A program made the position numbers and the translations under genes. Positions 17,406 through 26,639 of a DNA stretch of 64,000 nucleotides are shown here, one piece after another (position 1 is the first letter of the stretch; each line of letters opens with the position of its first letter). The DNA lies in NCBI RefSeq assembly GCF_003119195.2, contig NZ_CP022253.1:2489001-2553000 (forward strand), given 5' to 3'. The notes beneath the pieces are model-generated. The model worked only from the letters and a program-made list of their open reading frames with translations, was not told the DNA's origin and made no database searches. The DNA comes from Azospirillum baldaniorum. GTDB taxonomy: Bacteria; Pseudomonadota; Alphaproteobacteria; Azospirillales; Azospirillaceae.

Positions 17406-17419
17406 TTGACGACGATCAG
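17406..17419. promoter_or_regulatory. FNR/FixK-like box TTGAC-gacg-ATCAG
   Basis: Two half-sites differing by one base each from TTGAT-N4-ATCAA. The box lies about 115 bases upstream of the start of the hemerythrin-containing receptor. Oxygen-responsive control is a guess from position and similarity only. Confidence 0.3.
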
Positions 17420-17531
17420 ATGCGCGGAGCAAAAGTAACAAAAAATTTAGCAGAATTTCCGGACGGTCGTCGCACCGCCCGGAACCGGCGCCGGTGTGCC
17501 GGACATAAGGAAGATTCCGGAGGAACGTCAG

Positions 17532-19676
17532 GTGTTCGAGCGCATCAGCATCAAGGGTAAGATCTCCGTCATCCTGGGCGTCGCGGCTGTCGGCCTCGCC
17601 CTGATCGCCGCCGTCAGCCTGTTCGGCCTGCGCGCCGAGATGATGAAGGACCGCCAGGACAAGACCCGCAGCGTGGTGGAGGTCGCGCACAGCCTCGTCG
17701 CCCATTACGAGGAGATGGAGCGCAAGGGCGCGCTGACCCGCGACGCCGCCCAGGCGGCGGCCAAGGACGCGCTGCGCCGGCTGCGCTACGCCGGTTCGGA
17801 ATATTTCTTCGTCATCGACCGTGCGCAACGCATGATCATGCACCCCATCCGCCCGGAGATGGACGGGCAGGACCAGTCGCGCACCGCCGATCCGAACGGC
17901 AAGCTGCTGTTCGTCGAGATGACCCGCGTCGGCGTCGCGGCGGATGGCGGCTTCGTCGACTACCTGTGGCCGAAGCCGGGCCAGGCGGAACCGGTGCCGA
18001 AGATCTCCTACGTGCGCGGGTTCGAGCCCTGGGGCTGGCTGATCGGGTCGGGCATCTATGTGGACGACGTGGCCGCCGCCTTCCGCGAGGCCGCCCTGTT
18101 CCTCGGCGGGCTGGGGCTGCTGATCGCCCTGGTGGCGACGGGCATCGCCCTGCTGGTCAGCCGGGCCATCGTCCGCCCGCTGCACGCCATGACCGGGGTG
18201 ATGCAGACGCTGGCCGGCGGCGACACGGCGGTAACGGTGTCCGGCACGCAGCGCGGCGACGAGATCGGCGTCATGGCCCGCACACTGGACATCTTCCGCA
18301 GCAACCAGATCGACCTGCAGCGCCATTGGGAGCGCCAGCAGGTGGAGCACCGCGTGACCGGGCAGCGCGCCCGCGCCTTGGAACGGCTGACCGAGCGGTT
18401 CGACGCCACGGTCAGCGCCATGGTCGGCACGGTCGGGCAGGCGGTGCAGGCGCTGGAGAACACGGCGCGCTCGCTGTCCGACACCGCCGATCGCAACATG
18501 CGCGAGGCGGCCTCGGTCGCCGGGGCGTCGCAGCAGGCGTCGGTGAACGTGCAGACCGTCGCCGCCGCCGCCGAGGAGTTGAGCAGCGCCATCGCGGAGA
18601 TCGGCACCCAGGTCGCCACCTCCTCGCACATCTCGATGGAGGCGGTGACCGCCTCCCGCCAAGCCAGCGACCGCATCGACGGGCTGGGCCATGCCGCGCA
18701 GAAGATCAACGAGGTCGCCGACCTCATCACCAGCATCGCCAGCCAGACCAATCTGCTGGCGCTGAACGCCACCATCGAGGCGGCGCGGGCCGGCGAGATG
18801 GGCAAGGGCTTCGCCGTGGTGGCGGGCGAGGTGAAGAACCTCGCCGGCCAGACCGCCAAGGCGACGGAGGAGATCGCCGCCCAGATCAGCGAGGTGCAGC
18901 AGGCGTCCCACGGTGCCGTCACCGCCATCCGCGAGATCGCCGGGATCATCGCCCGCAGCGACGAGATCGGGACCTCCATCGCCGCCGCGGTCCAGCAGCA
19001 GGGTGCGGCGACCGGCGAAATCGCCCGCAGCGCCGGGGAGGCGGCGCAGGGCACGCGGCAGGTCTCCACCAGCATCGACGAGGTTTCGGCCTCCGCCCTG
19101 GAGACGGAGAAGGCCGCCAACAGCCTGCTCGACGCCGCGGAGAGCCTGGCGCAGCAGGCCGGGTCCTTGCGCGCCCTGGTGGACGCCTTCCTGGTCAATG
19201 TGGAGGCGATCAACAGCGCGGAGCTGGCCACCCTCTTCGCCCCAGCCGGCGAGGAGGTCTTCATGCCCTGGAACGACACGCTGGCCGTCGGGCAGGAGGA
19301 CATCGACAACGACCACATGATCCTGGTCGCGCTGATCAACCGGGCGGCCCGGCGCATCCGGGGTGGCGAAGTGCCGCAGGCCATCGGGGCGGCCATCGAC
19401 CAGCTCGTCGCCTATACGGTTCTGCATTTCGAGGAGGAGGAGCGGGTGATGCAGCGCTCGGGCTATCCCGAGTTCGTGCAGCACAAGGCGCAGCACGACG
19501 CCCTGCGCAAGCGCGTGGCCGAGTTGAAGCAGCGCTTCGCAGCCGGGGAGGCGCGGGTCGGCGACGACCTGCTGGCGCTGTTCCGCGATTGGCTGACCGG
19601 CCACATCCAGCGCTTCGACAAGCGCATCGGCAACCATCTCGCCCATTCGGGAGAGCCGGCGCGCAAGGCCGCGTGA
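17532..19676 (+). CDS. chemoreceptor: single Cache, HAMP, MCP, C-terminal bacteriohemerythrin
   Basis: A 714-residue membrane receptor. In order: TM1 (about 11-33), a periplasmic sCache_2-type domain (about 35-180, [41 protein letters not shown]), TM2 (about 187-209), HAMP, an MCP hairpin with tip [33 protein letters not shown], and a hemerythrin domain over the last 140 residues. The diiron ligand pattern is complete: DNDH, HFEEE, HKAQH and HIQRFD. It probably senses a small carboxylate-type ligand outside and O2 or NO/redox inside. The GTG at 17532 has GGAGG 8 bases upstream; an in-frame GTG at 17496 is less likely. Confidence 0.9.
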   Translation: MFERISIKGKISVILGVAAVGLALIAAVSLFGLRAEMMKDRQDKTRSVVEVAHSLVAHYEEMERKGALTRDAAQAAAKDALRRLRYAGSEYFFVIDRAQRMIMHPIRPEMDGQDQSRTADPNGKLLFVEMTRVGVAADGGFVDYLWPKPGQAEPVPKISYVRGFEPWGWLIGSGIYVDDVAAAFREAALFLGGLGLLIALVATGIALLVSRAIVRPLHAMTGVMQTLAGGDTAVTVSGTQRGDEIGVMARTLDIFRSNQIDLQRHWERQQVEHRVTGQRARALERLTERFDATVSAMVGTVGQAVQALENTARSLSDTADRNMREAASVAGASQQASVNVQTVAAAAEELSSAIAEIGTQVATSSHISMEAVTASRQASDRIDGLGHAAQKINEVADLITSIASQTNLLALNATIEAARAGEMGKGFAVVAGEVKNLAGQTAKATEEIAAQISEVQQASHGAVTAIREIAGIIARSDEIGTSIAAAVQQQGAATGEIARSAGEAAQGTRQVSTSIDEVSASALETEKAANSLLDAAESLAQQAGSLRALVDAFLVNVEAINSAELATLFAPAGEEVFMPWNDTLAVGQEDIDNDHMILVALINRAARRIRGGEVPQAIGAAIDQLVAYTVLHFEEEERVMQRSGYPEFVQHKAQHDALRKRVAELKQRFAAGEARVGDDLLALFRDWLTGHIQRFDKRIGNHLAHSGEPARKAA

Positions 19677-19714
19677 GGAACGGGAAACAAGGCGGGGTTT
19701 GCAATGGAGATGAG

Positions 19715-19954
19715 ATGTTAGCCGATGCTCTTGTGGAGATCGTTGCCCAGCTGCTGGCCAAGGCCACGGTCGACTTCGTTGTCTGGAAGCCCCGCCTGGC
19801 TTGGCTGCTCCTTGCTCTGTTGCCAAGCGGCATCGCCGCCGGGGTGGTTTATGCCGCCACTGGTACGTTGACCGGCACCGCGCTCGCTCTGATTGCGCTG
19901 GCGTCAGCCCCCGCGGCGGTGGCGCTCCGCTGGGCCGCGCGCCGCCTCTGGTGA
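19715..19954 (+). CDS. small two-TM membrane protein
   Basis: A 79-residue protein with two hydrophobic stretches (LAWLLLALLPSGIAAGVVYAAT and LTGTALALIALASAPAAVAL) and basic ends. GGAG precedes the ATG at 19715 by 6 bases. It starts 38 bases after the receptor gene and may be co-transcribed. I do not recognise the family. Confidence 0.5.
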   Translation: MLADALVEIVAQLLAKATVDFVVWKPRLAWLLLALLPSGIAAGVVYAATGTLTGTALALIALASAPAAVALRWAARRLW

Positions 19955-20026
19955 GCGCGCGGCGCTTGCTCCTTGGGCAGATTGTCCTCTTGACCTGGAC
20001 CGTGCGCCGCCCCATTCCAGTCGGTC

Positions 20027-20629
20027 ATGAAAGCCCGACTCATCCGTATCGCCGCCGCCTCCGTCGTGGGGCTCGTGATCGCCGCCGGCATCGCCTGGTG
20101 GCAGGTCGACAACGCCTCCAGCACGGTGCAGAGCAGCGTGCCCATCGGCGGCCCCTTCACCCTGACCGACCAGGACGGGAGGACGGTCACCGACGCCGAC
20201 TATCGCGGCAAGTATCTGCTGATCTACTTCGGCTACACCTATTGCCCCGACGTCTGCCCGACGGAGCTGGGCACGATGGCCCGCGCCATGGATCTGCTGG
20301 GCGTGCAGGCGGACAAGGTCCAGCCGATGTTCATCTCGGTCGACCCGGAGCGCGACACGGTGGCGCATCTGAAGGACTATGTCGGGCTGTTCCACCCCAA
20401 TCTGGTCGGGCTGACCGGCACGCCGGAGCAGGTCAAGGCGGCGGCCAAGGCCTACCGGGTCTATTATGCCAAGGCGCCGCAGGAGGGCGGAAAACCGGAG
20501 GATTACTTGATGGATCACTCCAGTTTCCTTTACCTGATGGGCCCTGACGGACGCTTCCTGGGGGTCTATCCGGCGGGCACCACCGCCGACCGCGTGGCCC
20601 AGGATCTGGGCACCCGCATTGCCGGCTGA
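20027..20629 (+). CDS. SCO1/SenC/PrrC-type copper chaperone-like protein
   Basis: A membrane-anchored thioredoxin-fold protein facing the periplasm, 200 residues. An N-terminal TM (about 5-24) is followed by GGPFTLTDQDGRTVTDADYRGKYLLIYFGYTYCPDVCPTEL with the copper-binding CPDVC (about 77-81), FISVDPERDT and the third ligand in MDHSSFLYLM (His about 164). SCO proteins deliver copper to, or reduce, the CuA site of cytochrome oxidase. No oxidase genes are adjacent. Confidence 0.92.
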   Translation: MKARLIRIAAASVVGLVIAAGIAWWQVDNASSTVQSSVPIGGPFTLTDQDGRTVTDADYRGKYLLIYFGYTYCPDVCPTELGTMARAMDLLGVQADKVQPMFISVDPERDTVAHLKDYVGLFHPNLVGLTGTPEQVKAAAKAYRVYYAKAPQEGGKPEDYLMDHSSFLYLMGPDGRFLGVYPAGTTADRVAQDLGTRIAG

Positions 20630-20729
20630 CGGAAAACATGAGCGGAGCCGCGCCCTTTGACCCGGTAATACCAAGGTTTCGGCGCGGTTTTGTTGGGTTT
20701 TCAAGCACTTGTATTAAGGGTTTTGCGAC

Positions 20730-20758
20730 TTGACAGGGTTGTGCCCTGTCCGTATGGT
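20730..20758 (+). promoter_or_regulatory. sigma-70 promoter of the atp F0 operon with dyad in the spacer
   Basis: TTGACA (20730-20735), a 17-base spacer and TATGGT (20753-20758), followed about 47 bases later by the atpI ATG. The spacer region contains a perfect inverted repeat GACAGGG-ttgtg-CCCTGTC (20732-20750) that would place a bound protein exactly between the -35 and -10 elements. Confidence 0.7.
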
Positions 20759-20805
20759 CTCGCCGCTTTCGCGTGGCTGCGAGACAACGGGGACAACGAA
20801 GCGAC

Positions 20806-21168
20806 ATGAGCGACGAAAAGCCCCCGCCGTCTCTGGCAGAGCTTGACGCCCGACTGAAGAAGGCGCGTGAAGGGAAGGAATCGCAGAGCGGTCCGGGGAA
20901 ATATCACCGGCTGCCGCAGAGTCCTCTCGGCATCGCCTTTCGAATCGGGACCGAGCTGGTCGCTGCCATGATCGTTGGCGTCGGTGGCGGGCTTCTGCTC
21001 GACCGCTGGCTCGGAACGGCGCCCTGGGGATTGATCGTCATGTTCTTCCTCGGCGCGGCGGCCGGAATTCTGAATGTCTACCGGGCCATCACCGGGCTCG
21101 GATTAGCCCCCGGCTACCGCCGGGCCCGTGAGGATGACAACGAGCGCCCCAACGGCGACGCACACTGA
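20806..21168 (+). CDS. atpI: AtpI, F0 assembly protein
   Basis: A 120-residue protein with a charged N-terminus (LAELDARLKKAREGKES) and two TM segments: IGTELVAAMIVGVGGGLLLDRWLG and PWGLIVMFFLGAAAGILNVYRAI. This is the AtpI/AtpZ type that precedes F0 genes and helps c-ring assembly or Mg2+ handling. First gene of the F0 operon. The ATG at 20806 is chosen over an in-frame upstream codon at 20773 because it begins at the conserved MSDEK-like start. Confidence 0.88.
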   Translation: MSDEKPPPSLAELDARLKKAREGKESQSGPGKYHRLPQSPLGIAFRIGTELVAAMIVGVGGGLLLDRWLGTAPWGLIVMFFLGAAAGILNVYRAITGLGLAPGYRRAREDDNERPNGDAH

Positions 21169-21180
21169 GCGAGGACGACC

Positions 21181-21924
21181 TTGGATCCGCTGCACCAGTT
21201 CCAGATCAACCCGATCCTCCAGATCGTGATCGCCGGGTATGACGTGTCCTTCACGAACTCGGCCTTCTTCATGGTCGTGGCGGTCGCGCTGATCTACGCG
21301 CTGCTCGTCTTCGGCATGTCTGGCCGCGCCCTGGTTCCGGGCCGCCTGCAGTCCCTGGCCGAGATCTTCTACGAATTCGTCGCGAACATGGTTCGGGACA
21401 ACGCCGGGCACGACGCCCGCCCGTACTTCCCGTTCGTCTTCGCGATCTTCATGTTCGTGCTGTTCGGCAACCTCGTCGGCATGATCCCGTTCACCTTCAC
21501 CTTCACCAGCCACATCATCGTGACCTTCACGCTGGCGGCGACGGTGTTCGTGTTCGTGACCGTCCTGGCCCTGATGAAGCACGGCCTGCATTTCTTCAGC
21601 TTCTTCATGCCGCACGGCGCGCCGGTGCTGCTCGCCCCGATCCTCATCCCGATCGAGGTGATCTCCTACCTGATGCGTCCTGTCAGCCTGTCGATCCGAC
21701 TGTTCGCCAACATGATGGCCGGTCACACCATGCTGAAGGTGTTCGCGGGTTTCACGGTTATGATGATCAGCGGTCTGGGCGCCGTCGGCTTCCTCGCCGG
21801 CCTCGTCCCGCTGGCCATCAACATCGCGCTGACCGGCTTCGAGTTCCTGGTCGCGTTCCTGCAAGCCTACGTCTTCTCGATCCTGACCTGCCTGTACATC
21901 CGCGACGCTCTGGAACTGCACTGA
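21181..21924 (+). CDS. atpB: ATP synthase F0 subunit a
   Basis: An integral membrane subunit forming the proton half-channels against the c-ring; 247 residues. It starts with TTG (21181), preceded by GCGAGGA, and the product begins MDPLHQFQI, the usual alphaproteobacterial start. Conserved marks are [42 protein letters not shown], with the essential Arg in SIRLFANM, and [19 protein letters not shown] near the end. Confidence 0.96.
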   Translation: MDPLHQFQINPILQIVIAGYDVSFTNSAFFMVVAVALIYALLVFGMSGRALVPGRLQSLAEIFYEFVANMVRDNAGHDARPYFPFVFAIFMFVLFGNLVGMIPFTFTFTSHIIVTFTLAATVFVFVTVLALMKHGLHFFSFFMPHGAPVLLAPILIPIEVISYLMRPVSLSIRLFANMMAGHTMLKVFAGFTVMMISGLGAVGFLAGLVPLAINIALTGFEFLVAFLQAYVFSILTCLYIRDALELH

Positions 21925-21997
21925 GCACCAGCGCCGACCCGGATTATCCCTTCACCGTTTTCACCACAGTTCACCCTTACCTAGAGGAATGAGTACC

Positions 21998-22222
21998 ATG
22001 GAAGCTGAAGCCGCCAAGTACGTCGGTGCCGGTCTGGCCGTTATCGCCCTCGCCGGCGTCGGCCTGGGTATCGGCAACATCTTCTCGACCCTGATCGGTT
22101 CGATCGCCCGCAACCCGGCCGTCCAGCCGAAGGTCTTCCCGATCGGCATTCTGGGCTTCGCGCTGACGGAAGCCGTCGCGCTGTTCGCCCTGCTGATCGC
22201 CTTCCTGATCCTGTTCGCCTAA
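21998..22222 (+). CDS. atpE: ATP synthase F0 subunit c
   Basis: A two-helix proteolipid of the rotor ring, 74 residues: [20 protein letters not shown], the polar loop [13 protein letters not shown], and the proton-carrying Glu in [17 protein letters not shown] use the ATG at 21998 because AGAGGA sits 9 bases upstream; an ATG at 21989 would abut the SD. GGCGLGIGNI-like glycines pack helix 1. Confidence 0.96.
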   Translation: MEAEAAKYVGAGLAVIALAGVGLGIGNIFSTLIGSIARNPAVQPKVFPIGILGFALTEAVALFALLIAFLILFA

Positions 22223-22309
22223 GGCCCGAGCGAACGTCATATTTCGCTCTGACGCGGCGCCGGGCTCTCGAAGTTTCGGCGCCGCATTCTTGCCTAGGGG
22301 GACCGATCC

Positions 22310-22960
22310 ATGCCGAACCTGTTGGCCAAGCGACGGCTGGTCCGCTGGTCGGGTGCTGCGGGCGCCTCGCTCGCCACTCTGACCGTGCTTGCCGGTAACG
22401 TCCTGGCGGCGACGGCGGAGCACGCGCCGGAAGCCGCCCATGGCGGCGAACATGCCGCCGGCGGCCTGCCGCAGCTCAATCCCGCCACCTTCCCCACCCA
22501 GATCTTCTGGCTGGCGCTGACCTTCATCACCCTCTACTACCTCCTGTCCAAGAAAGCGCTGCCGCGCGTGGCCGAGGTTCTGGAGGAGCGCCAGGAGCGC
22601 ATTTCGCGCGACCTGAGCAAGGCCGCTTCGCTCAAGGAAGAGGCCGAGGCCGCCATGGCCCAGGTCGACCAGTCCCTCGCCGGGGCCCGTTCCGAAGCCC
22701 AGGCCGTGATCGCCCAGGTGGCCGCCGAGATCGACGCGAACAACCACGCCCGTCAGGCCCAGTTGAACGCCGAGAACGCCGAGCGTCTGCGCAGCGCCGA
22801 AGCGAACATCGCCGCGGCCAAGGAGCAGGCGATCGCCAACGTCCGCTCCATCTCCGCCGACATCGCCCGTGACGTCGCCGGCCGCTTGGCCGGGCTGAAC
22901 GTCGACGCGGCCCAGGCCGATGCGGCGGTCGCCGCCGTGATCGAGGAGCGCCGGTCATGA
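22310..22960 (+). CDS. atpF': ATP synthase F0 subunit b'
   Basis: A peripheral stalk subunit, 216 residues. A long N-terminal region ends in one TM (TFPTQIFWLALTFITLYYLLS, about 62-82), followed by a continuous coiled coil (VLEERQERISRDLSKAASLKEEAEAAM...). The first 35 residues look like a signal peptide or extra hydrophobic segment (SLATLTVLAGNVLAATAEH), as in other alphaproteobacterial b' chains. It is followed by atpF with a 4-base overlap. Confidence 0.93.
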   Translation: MPNLLAKRRLVRWSGAAGASLATLTVLAGNVLAATAEHAPEAAHGGEHAAGGLPQLNPATFPTQIFWLALTFITLYYLLSKKALPRVAEVLEERQERISRDLSKAASLKEEAEAAMAQVDQSLAGARSEAQAVIAQVAAEIDANNHARQAQLNAENAERLRSAEANIAAAKEQAIANVRSISADIARDVAGRLAGLNVDAAQADAAVAAVIEERRS

Positions 22961-23436
22961 ACACGCCTGAAATGTGGGTCGCCATCGCCTTCATCATCTT
23001 CGCCGCCCTGGTGTGGAAGAAGGCGGCTGGCGCGATCACCGGCCTTCTCGACGCCCGCGCCGAGAAGATCCGGGCGGAGCTGGACGAGGCCCAGCGCCTG
23101 CGTGAAGACGCCCAGGCGCTGCTCGCCAACTACCAGCGCCGTCAGCGCGACGCGCTGAAGGAGGCCGAGGCCATCATCGCCCACGCCCGCGAGGAGGCCG
23201 ACCGCCTCCGCTCGCAGGCCGGCGCCGACCTCGAAGCCTCGCTGAAGCGCCGCGAGGCCCAGGCCATGGACCGCATCGCCCAGGCGGAAGCCGGGGCGCT
23301 GGCCGAAGTCCGCAACCTGACCGTCGATATCGCCATGGACGCCAGCCGCCGCATCCTGGAAACCGGCATCCAGCCGGCCCAGGCGGACAAGCTGATCGAC
23401 CAGTCGATCGCCGAGCTGCCGAAGCACCTGCACTGA
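22957..23436 (+). CDS. atpF: ATP synthase F0 subunit b
   Basis: The second peripheral stalk chain, 159 residues: a short N-terminal TM (MWVAIAFIIFAALVWKK) followed by a charged coiled coil to about 130. Its ATG overlaps the b' stop (ATGA). It is the last gene of the F0 operon. F1 genes are not here, which fits the alphaproteobacterial split of F0 and F1 operons. Confidence 0.95.
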   Translation: MNTPEMWVAIAFIIFAALVWKKAAGAITGLLDARAEKIRAELDEAQRLREDAQALLANYQRRQRDALKEAEAIIAHAREEADRLRSQAGADLEASLKRREAQAMDRIAQAEAGALAEVRNLTVDIAMDASRRILETGIQPAQADKLIDQSIAELPKHLH

Positions 23437-23466
23437 GATCGTTGCTCCACCGGCAACGGTCTTTCG

Positions 23467-23500
23467 AAAAACCCCGGCCTAGGCGCCGGGGTTTTTCTTT
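23467..23500 (+). terminator. terminator of the F0 operon (bidirectional form)
   Basis: AAAAACCCCGGC-ctaggc-GCCGGGGTTTTT followed by CTTT, 30 bases after atpF. Confidence 0.92.
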
Positions 23501-23533
23501 GGTGGAATGGTCCGGCAACCCGGAGCCCATTCC

Positions 23534-24337
23534 ATGACCACGACCCAGCCGGCCACCGCCCTGCCCTCTTCCGCCTTCCCCAGCGTCTTCGTCTCGCACG
23601 GCGCGCCCACCCTCATCATCGAGGATTCGCCGGGCCGCCATTTCCTGGCCGGTCTGGGCACGCGGCTGGGCCGCCCGAGCGCGGTGATCGCGGTGTCGGC
23701 GCATTGGACGACCCAGACCCCGGCGATCAGCGGCGCCACGCAGCCGGACACCATCCACGACTTCTACGGCTTCCCCCGCGCCCTCTACGCGATGCGCTAC
23801 GCCGCCCCCGGTGCCCCGGCGCTGGCCGACCGTGTGCGGGCGCTGACCGGCGCCACGGTGGACCCCGGCCAGGGGCTCGACCACGGCGCCTGGGTGCCGC
23901 TGATGCTGATGTATCCGGAGGCCGACATCCCGGTCGCCCAGCTCTCCGTCCAGCCAAGTGCCACCGCCGCCGAACACATCGCGCTGGGCCGCGCCCTGGC
24001 GCCCCTGCGGAAAGAGGGCGTGCTGATCCTGGGCAGCGGCGGCGCCGTCCACAATCTCGGCGACTTCCGCTTCGGCGAGCGCGACGTGGCCGGTTGGGCG
24101 GAGGACTTCGCCGGCTGGCTCGACGGGGTGCTGACGGCGGGCGACGAGGCGTCGCTGGCCGGCTGGAAGACCCTCTGCCCGCAGGCCAAGGCGGCGCATC
24201 CCACCGACGAGCATTTCCTGCCCCTGCCCGTGGCCTTCGGCGCCGCCGGAAGCGCGGTGCGGACGGAGCGGCTTCACACCGGGTTCGAGCATGGCAGCAT
24301 CGGCATGCAAGCCTACGCCTTCCACGGCACGATCTGA
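23534..24337 (+). CDS. class III extradiol ring-cleavage dioxygenase-like (DODA/YgiD type)
   Basis: A cytoplasmic, single-metal enzyme, 267 residues. Metal and catalytic histidines appear in FVSHGAPTL, VSAHWTTQ, SGGAVHNLGD and HPTDEHFLPL, with IHDFYGFPRALY, the set seen in E. coli YgiD and plant 4,5-DOPA dioxygenase. The natural bacterial substrate is not known. GGAG about 9 bases before the ATG at 23534 decides the start over 23507. It stands alone behind the F0 terminator. Confidence 0.88.
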   Translation: MTTTQPATALPSSAFPSVFVSHGAPTLIIEDSPGRHFLAGLGTRLGRPSAVIAVSAHWTTQTPAISGATQPDTIHDFYGFPRALYAMRYAAPGAPALADRVRALTGATVDPGQGLDHGAWVPLMLMYPEADIPVAQLSVQPSATAAEHIALGRALAPLRKEGVLILGSGGAVHNLGDFRFGERDVAGWAEDFAGWLDGVLTAGDEASLAGWKTLCPQAKAAHPTDEHFLPLPVAFGAAGSAVRTERLHTGFEHGSIGMQAYAFHGTI

Positions 24338-24544
24338 GACGACGCCAGAGATGTTCAAAGGGAAGATGTTTAAAGGGGGCTGAACCTTACGCACTTGTCT
24401 GTTTGCGCCGTTGCCTCGCCAAGCTACAATCCGCGCCACCCGTCCGTGCACACGGAGGGGTTTCTGACAACGTCGGGCTTTTCCCGCCCGCAACCTTCGG
24501 CCGGATCTCGTGGCTTACGAACGACAGCGCGTACGGGACGTGGC

Positions 24545-26620
24545 GTGAAGCGGAACGGAACCCTGCCCCGGTCCGGCGACGCCCCCTCCCCCCTCGGTGC
24601 CCCGGCCCGCCCCGCGCGCTCCCTTCCGGGGCTCGGCCTTCTGCGCCGCCTGGACGAGCTGACGCTCGCCGCGCGCGTCGGGCTGGGCTTCGGCGTGGTC
24701 CTGGCTCTGGTCCTTCTGCTGGCGCTGATCGGCGTGGCCTCGCTCTACGGGGTCAGCCGCGAAGTCGGCACTTTCTCCGGCTACGCCGACGCCTCCCAGA
24801 CCGCCGCCGACCTGGACATCGGGCTGCGCGACCTGGAGGTCTCGGTCCGCGATCATCTGGCCGAGGGCGACCAGCAGAGCCTGCTCGACGCCGGGCTGCG
24901 CCGCGACGGCCTGCTGGAACGGCTGACCGCCCTGGCCGGGATGGTGCAGGACGGTGCAGATCACCGATCGGTCGAAGACGCGCGCAAGGCGCTGGACGCC
25001 TACTGGAGCGGCTTCGAGGCGCTGGTCGCCCTGCGCGGCGAGCGCGCTCGGCTGACCGAGTCGGTGTTGGAACCCCAGATCTCCCAGATCCGCGCCGGGC
25101 TGGGCCGGCTGAAGGACGCGGGCGGCGTCGATTCGGCGGCGCTGGCCGGCGACGCGACCGTCGCCATCCTGATGATGCAGGACCATCTCGGCCGCTACGT
25201 GGCGCGGCGCGACGACCGCGACTCGCTGCGCATGCGCGCCGAATTGGGCAACGCCCGCGCCAAGCTGGCAGAGATGAACCGCTATCTCTGGGTCCCCGGC
25301 ACCCGGCAGACCATCGACGAGGTGGAGGCGGCTCTGGCCGGCATCGATGGGGTGCTGGACAGCATCGAGGCCTCCCTGGTCGACGAGGACGGGCTGCGCG
25401 CCGAGCGGCTGACGCCCAACGCCGCCGTCGTCGCCACCCGCGCGGCGGAAATCCGCCAGCGCAACGATGCCGTGGCGGCCGAGCTGCGCGGCGGTCTGGC
25501 CGACCAGTCCTGGCGCACGGTGCGCATCGCCCTGTGGGCGGCGCTGGGGGTGACGCTGGCCGGTCTGGCGATGGTCTGGTTCGTCAACCGCCGGGTCGCC
25601 CGTCCGGTCGCCGGCATGGCCGCCGCCGTGACCTCGCTCGCCGCCGGACGGACCGACATCGCCCTGCCGCCGGACGAGGGGGCGGACGAGGTGGCCGCCA
25701 TGGCCCGCGCCGTCCGCGTCCTGCGCGACAACACCGCGGAGATGGAGCGCCAGCGCCAGGAGGCCGCCGACCGGCACGGCCAGCTGCTGCGCGACAAGGA
25801 GCGCGCCGACGCCGCCAACGAGGCGAAGACCCATTTCCTGGTCAACATCGGGCAGGAGCTTCACGCCCCGCTCAACGAGATCGTCGCCTCCAGCCAGTCG
25901 CTGATGGGCGAGCTGCACCGGCTGGGCGCCGGGGAACTGGCGACCGACATCGAGCAGATCCAGTGGACCGGCGAGCAGATGCTGACCCTGGTCGATGCGA
26001 TCCTCGACTACGCCCGGATCGAGGCCGGCAACATGGACGTCGTGCTGCAGGATTTCGACGTGCACCGGCTGCTGATCGAGGCGCGGGAGCGCACGCTGCC
26101 CGCCGCCGACCTCAACGGCAACGAGGTGACGCTCCAGGCGGAGGCCGCGGCGCTCGGCCAGATGTATTCGGATTTCGGCAAGGTCCGGCAGGCGCTTCTG
26201 AACCTGCTCGACAACGCTTGCAAGTTCACCCAGAGCGGCGCCGTCCGGCTGGCCGCCGAGCGGGTCGAGCGTGATGGCGAGCCTTGGCTGCGCTTCACCG
26301 TGACCGACAGCGGCAGCGGCTTCGCCACCAGCCAGACCGCCCGGCTGTTCCAGCCTTTCGTCCAGGGCGGCGGCGGCGGCGCCAAGCGCCGCGGTGCCGG
26401 GCTCGGCCTGACCCTGGTCGGCCATTACGCCGCCATGCTCGGCGGCGACATCGAGGTGGCGAGCGAGCCCGGTCAGGGCACCCGCGTCACGGTGGCCCTG
26501 CCCGCCTACTACCAGCCCCCGGCGGAGGAACGCCCGCTCCAGGTCGGCACCGCTGGTGCGGCCAAGCGTCCGCTGGTCACCGTCGCCCCCTTGCGCCCCG
26601 TCGCCCAGCTGGCCTCCTGA
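24545..26620 (+). CDS. membrane histidine kinase-like protein lacking the phospho-accepting His
   Basis: A 691-residue protein with TM1 (about 45-68), a large helical periplasmic region (about 70-325), TM2 (about 327-347), HAMP (about 348-400) and a kinase module. The N box (LLNLLDNACKFT, about 551-562), G1 (DSGSGF) and G2 (GAGLGL) are intact, so ATP binding is likely. The dimerisation helix reads FLVNIGQELHAPLNE where the family has FLANMSHELRTPLN: the phosphorylated His is Gln (about 437, codon CAG at 25853-25855). No receiver or Hpt domain follows, and no response regulator gene is adjacent. The start is uncertain; the GTG at 24545 is the best family-consistent choice. Confidence 0.8.
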   Translation: MKRNGTLPRSGDAPSPLGAPARPARSLPGLGLLRRLDELTLAARVGLGFGVVLALVLLLALIGVASLYGVSREVGTFSGYADASQTAADLDIGLRDLEVSVRDHLAEGDQQSLLDAGLRRDGLLERLTALAGMVQDGADHRSVEDARKALDAYWSGFEALVALRGERARLTESVLEPQISQIRAGLGRLKDAGGVDSAALAGDATVAILMMQDHLGRYVARRDDRDSLRMRAELGNARAKLAEMNRYLWVPGTRQTIDEVEAALAGIDGVLDSIEASLVDEDGLRAERLTPNAAVVATRAAEIRQRNDAVAAELRGGLADQSWRTVRIALWAALGVTLAGLAMVWFVNRRVARPVAGMAAAVTSLAAGRTDIALPPDEGADEVAAMARAVRVLRDNTAEMERQRQEAADRHGQLLRDKERADAANEAKTHFLVNIGQELHAPLNEIVASSQSLMGELHRLGAGELATDIEQIQWTGEQMLTLVDAILDYARIEAGNMDVVLQDFDVHRLLIEARERTLPAADLNGNEVTLQAEAAALGQMYSDFGKVRQALLNLLDNACKFTQSGAVRLAAERVERDGEPWLRFTVTDSGSGFATSQTARLFQPFVQGGGGGAKRRGAGLGLTLVGHYAAMLGGDIEVASEPGQGTRVTVALPAYYQPPAEERPLQVGTAGAAKRPLVTVAPLRPVAQLAS

Positions 26621-26639
26621 GCCCTGGAGCCGTCGGCCG

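Noticed and set aside
16539-20015. A 1158-codon open frame on the minus strand across phoH and the chemoreceptor
   Set aside because: It is antisense to two clear genes; high GC third positions open long shadow frames. Its residues are low complexity (H, R, G, A) with no family motif.
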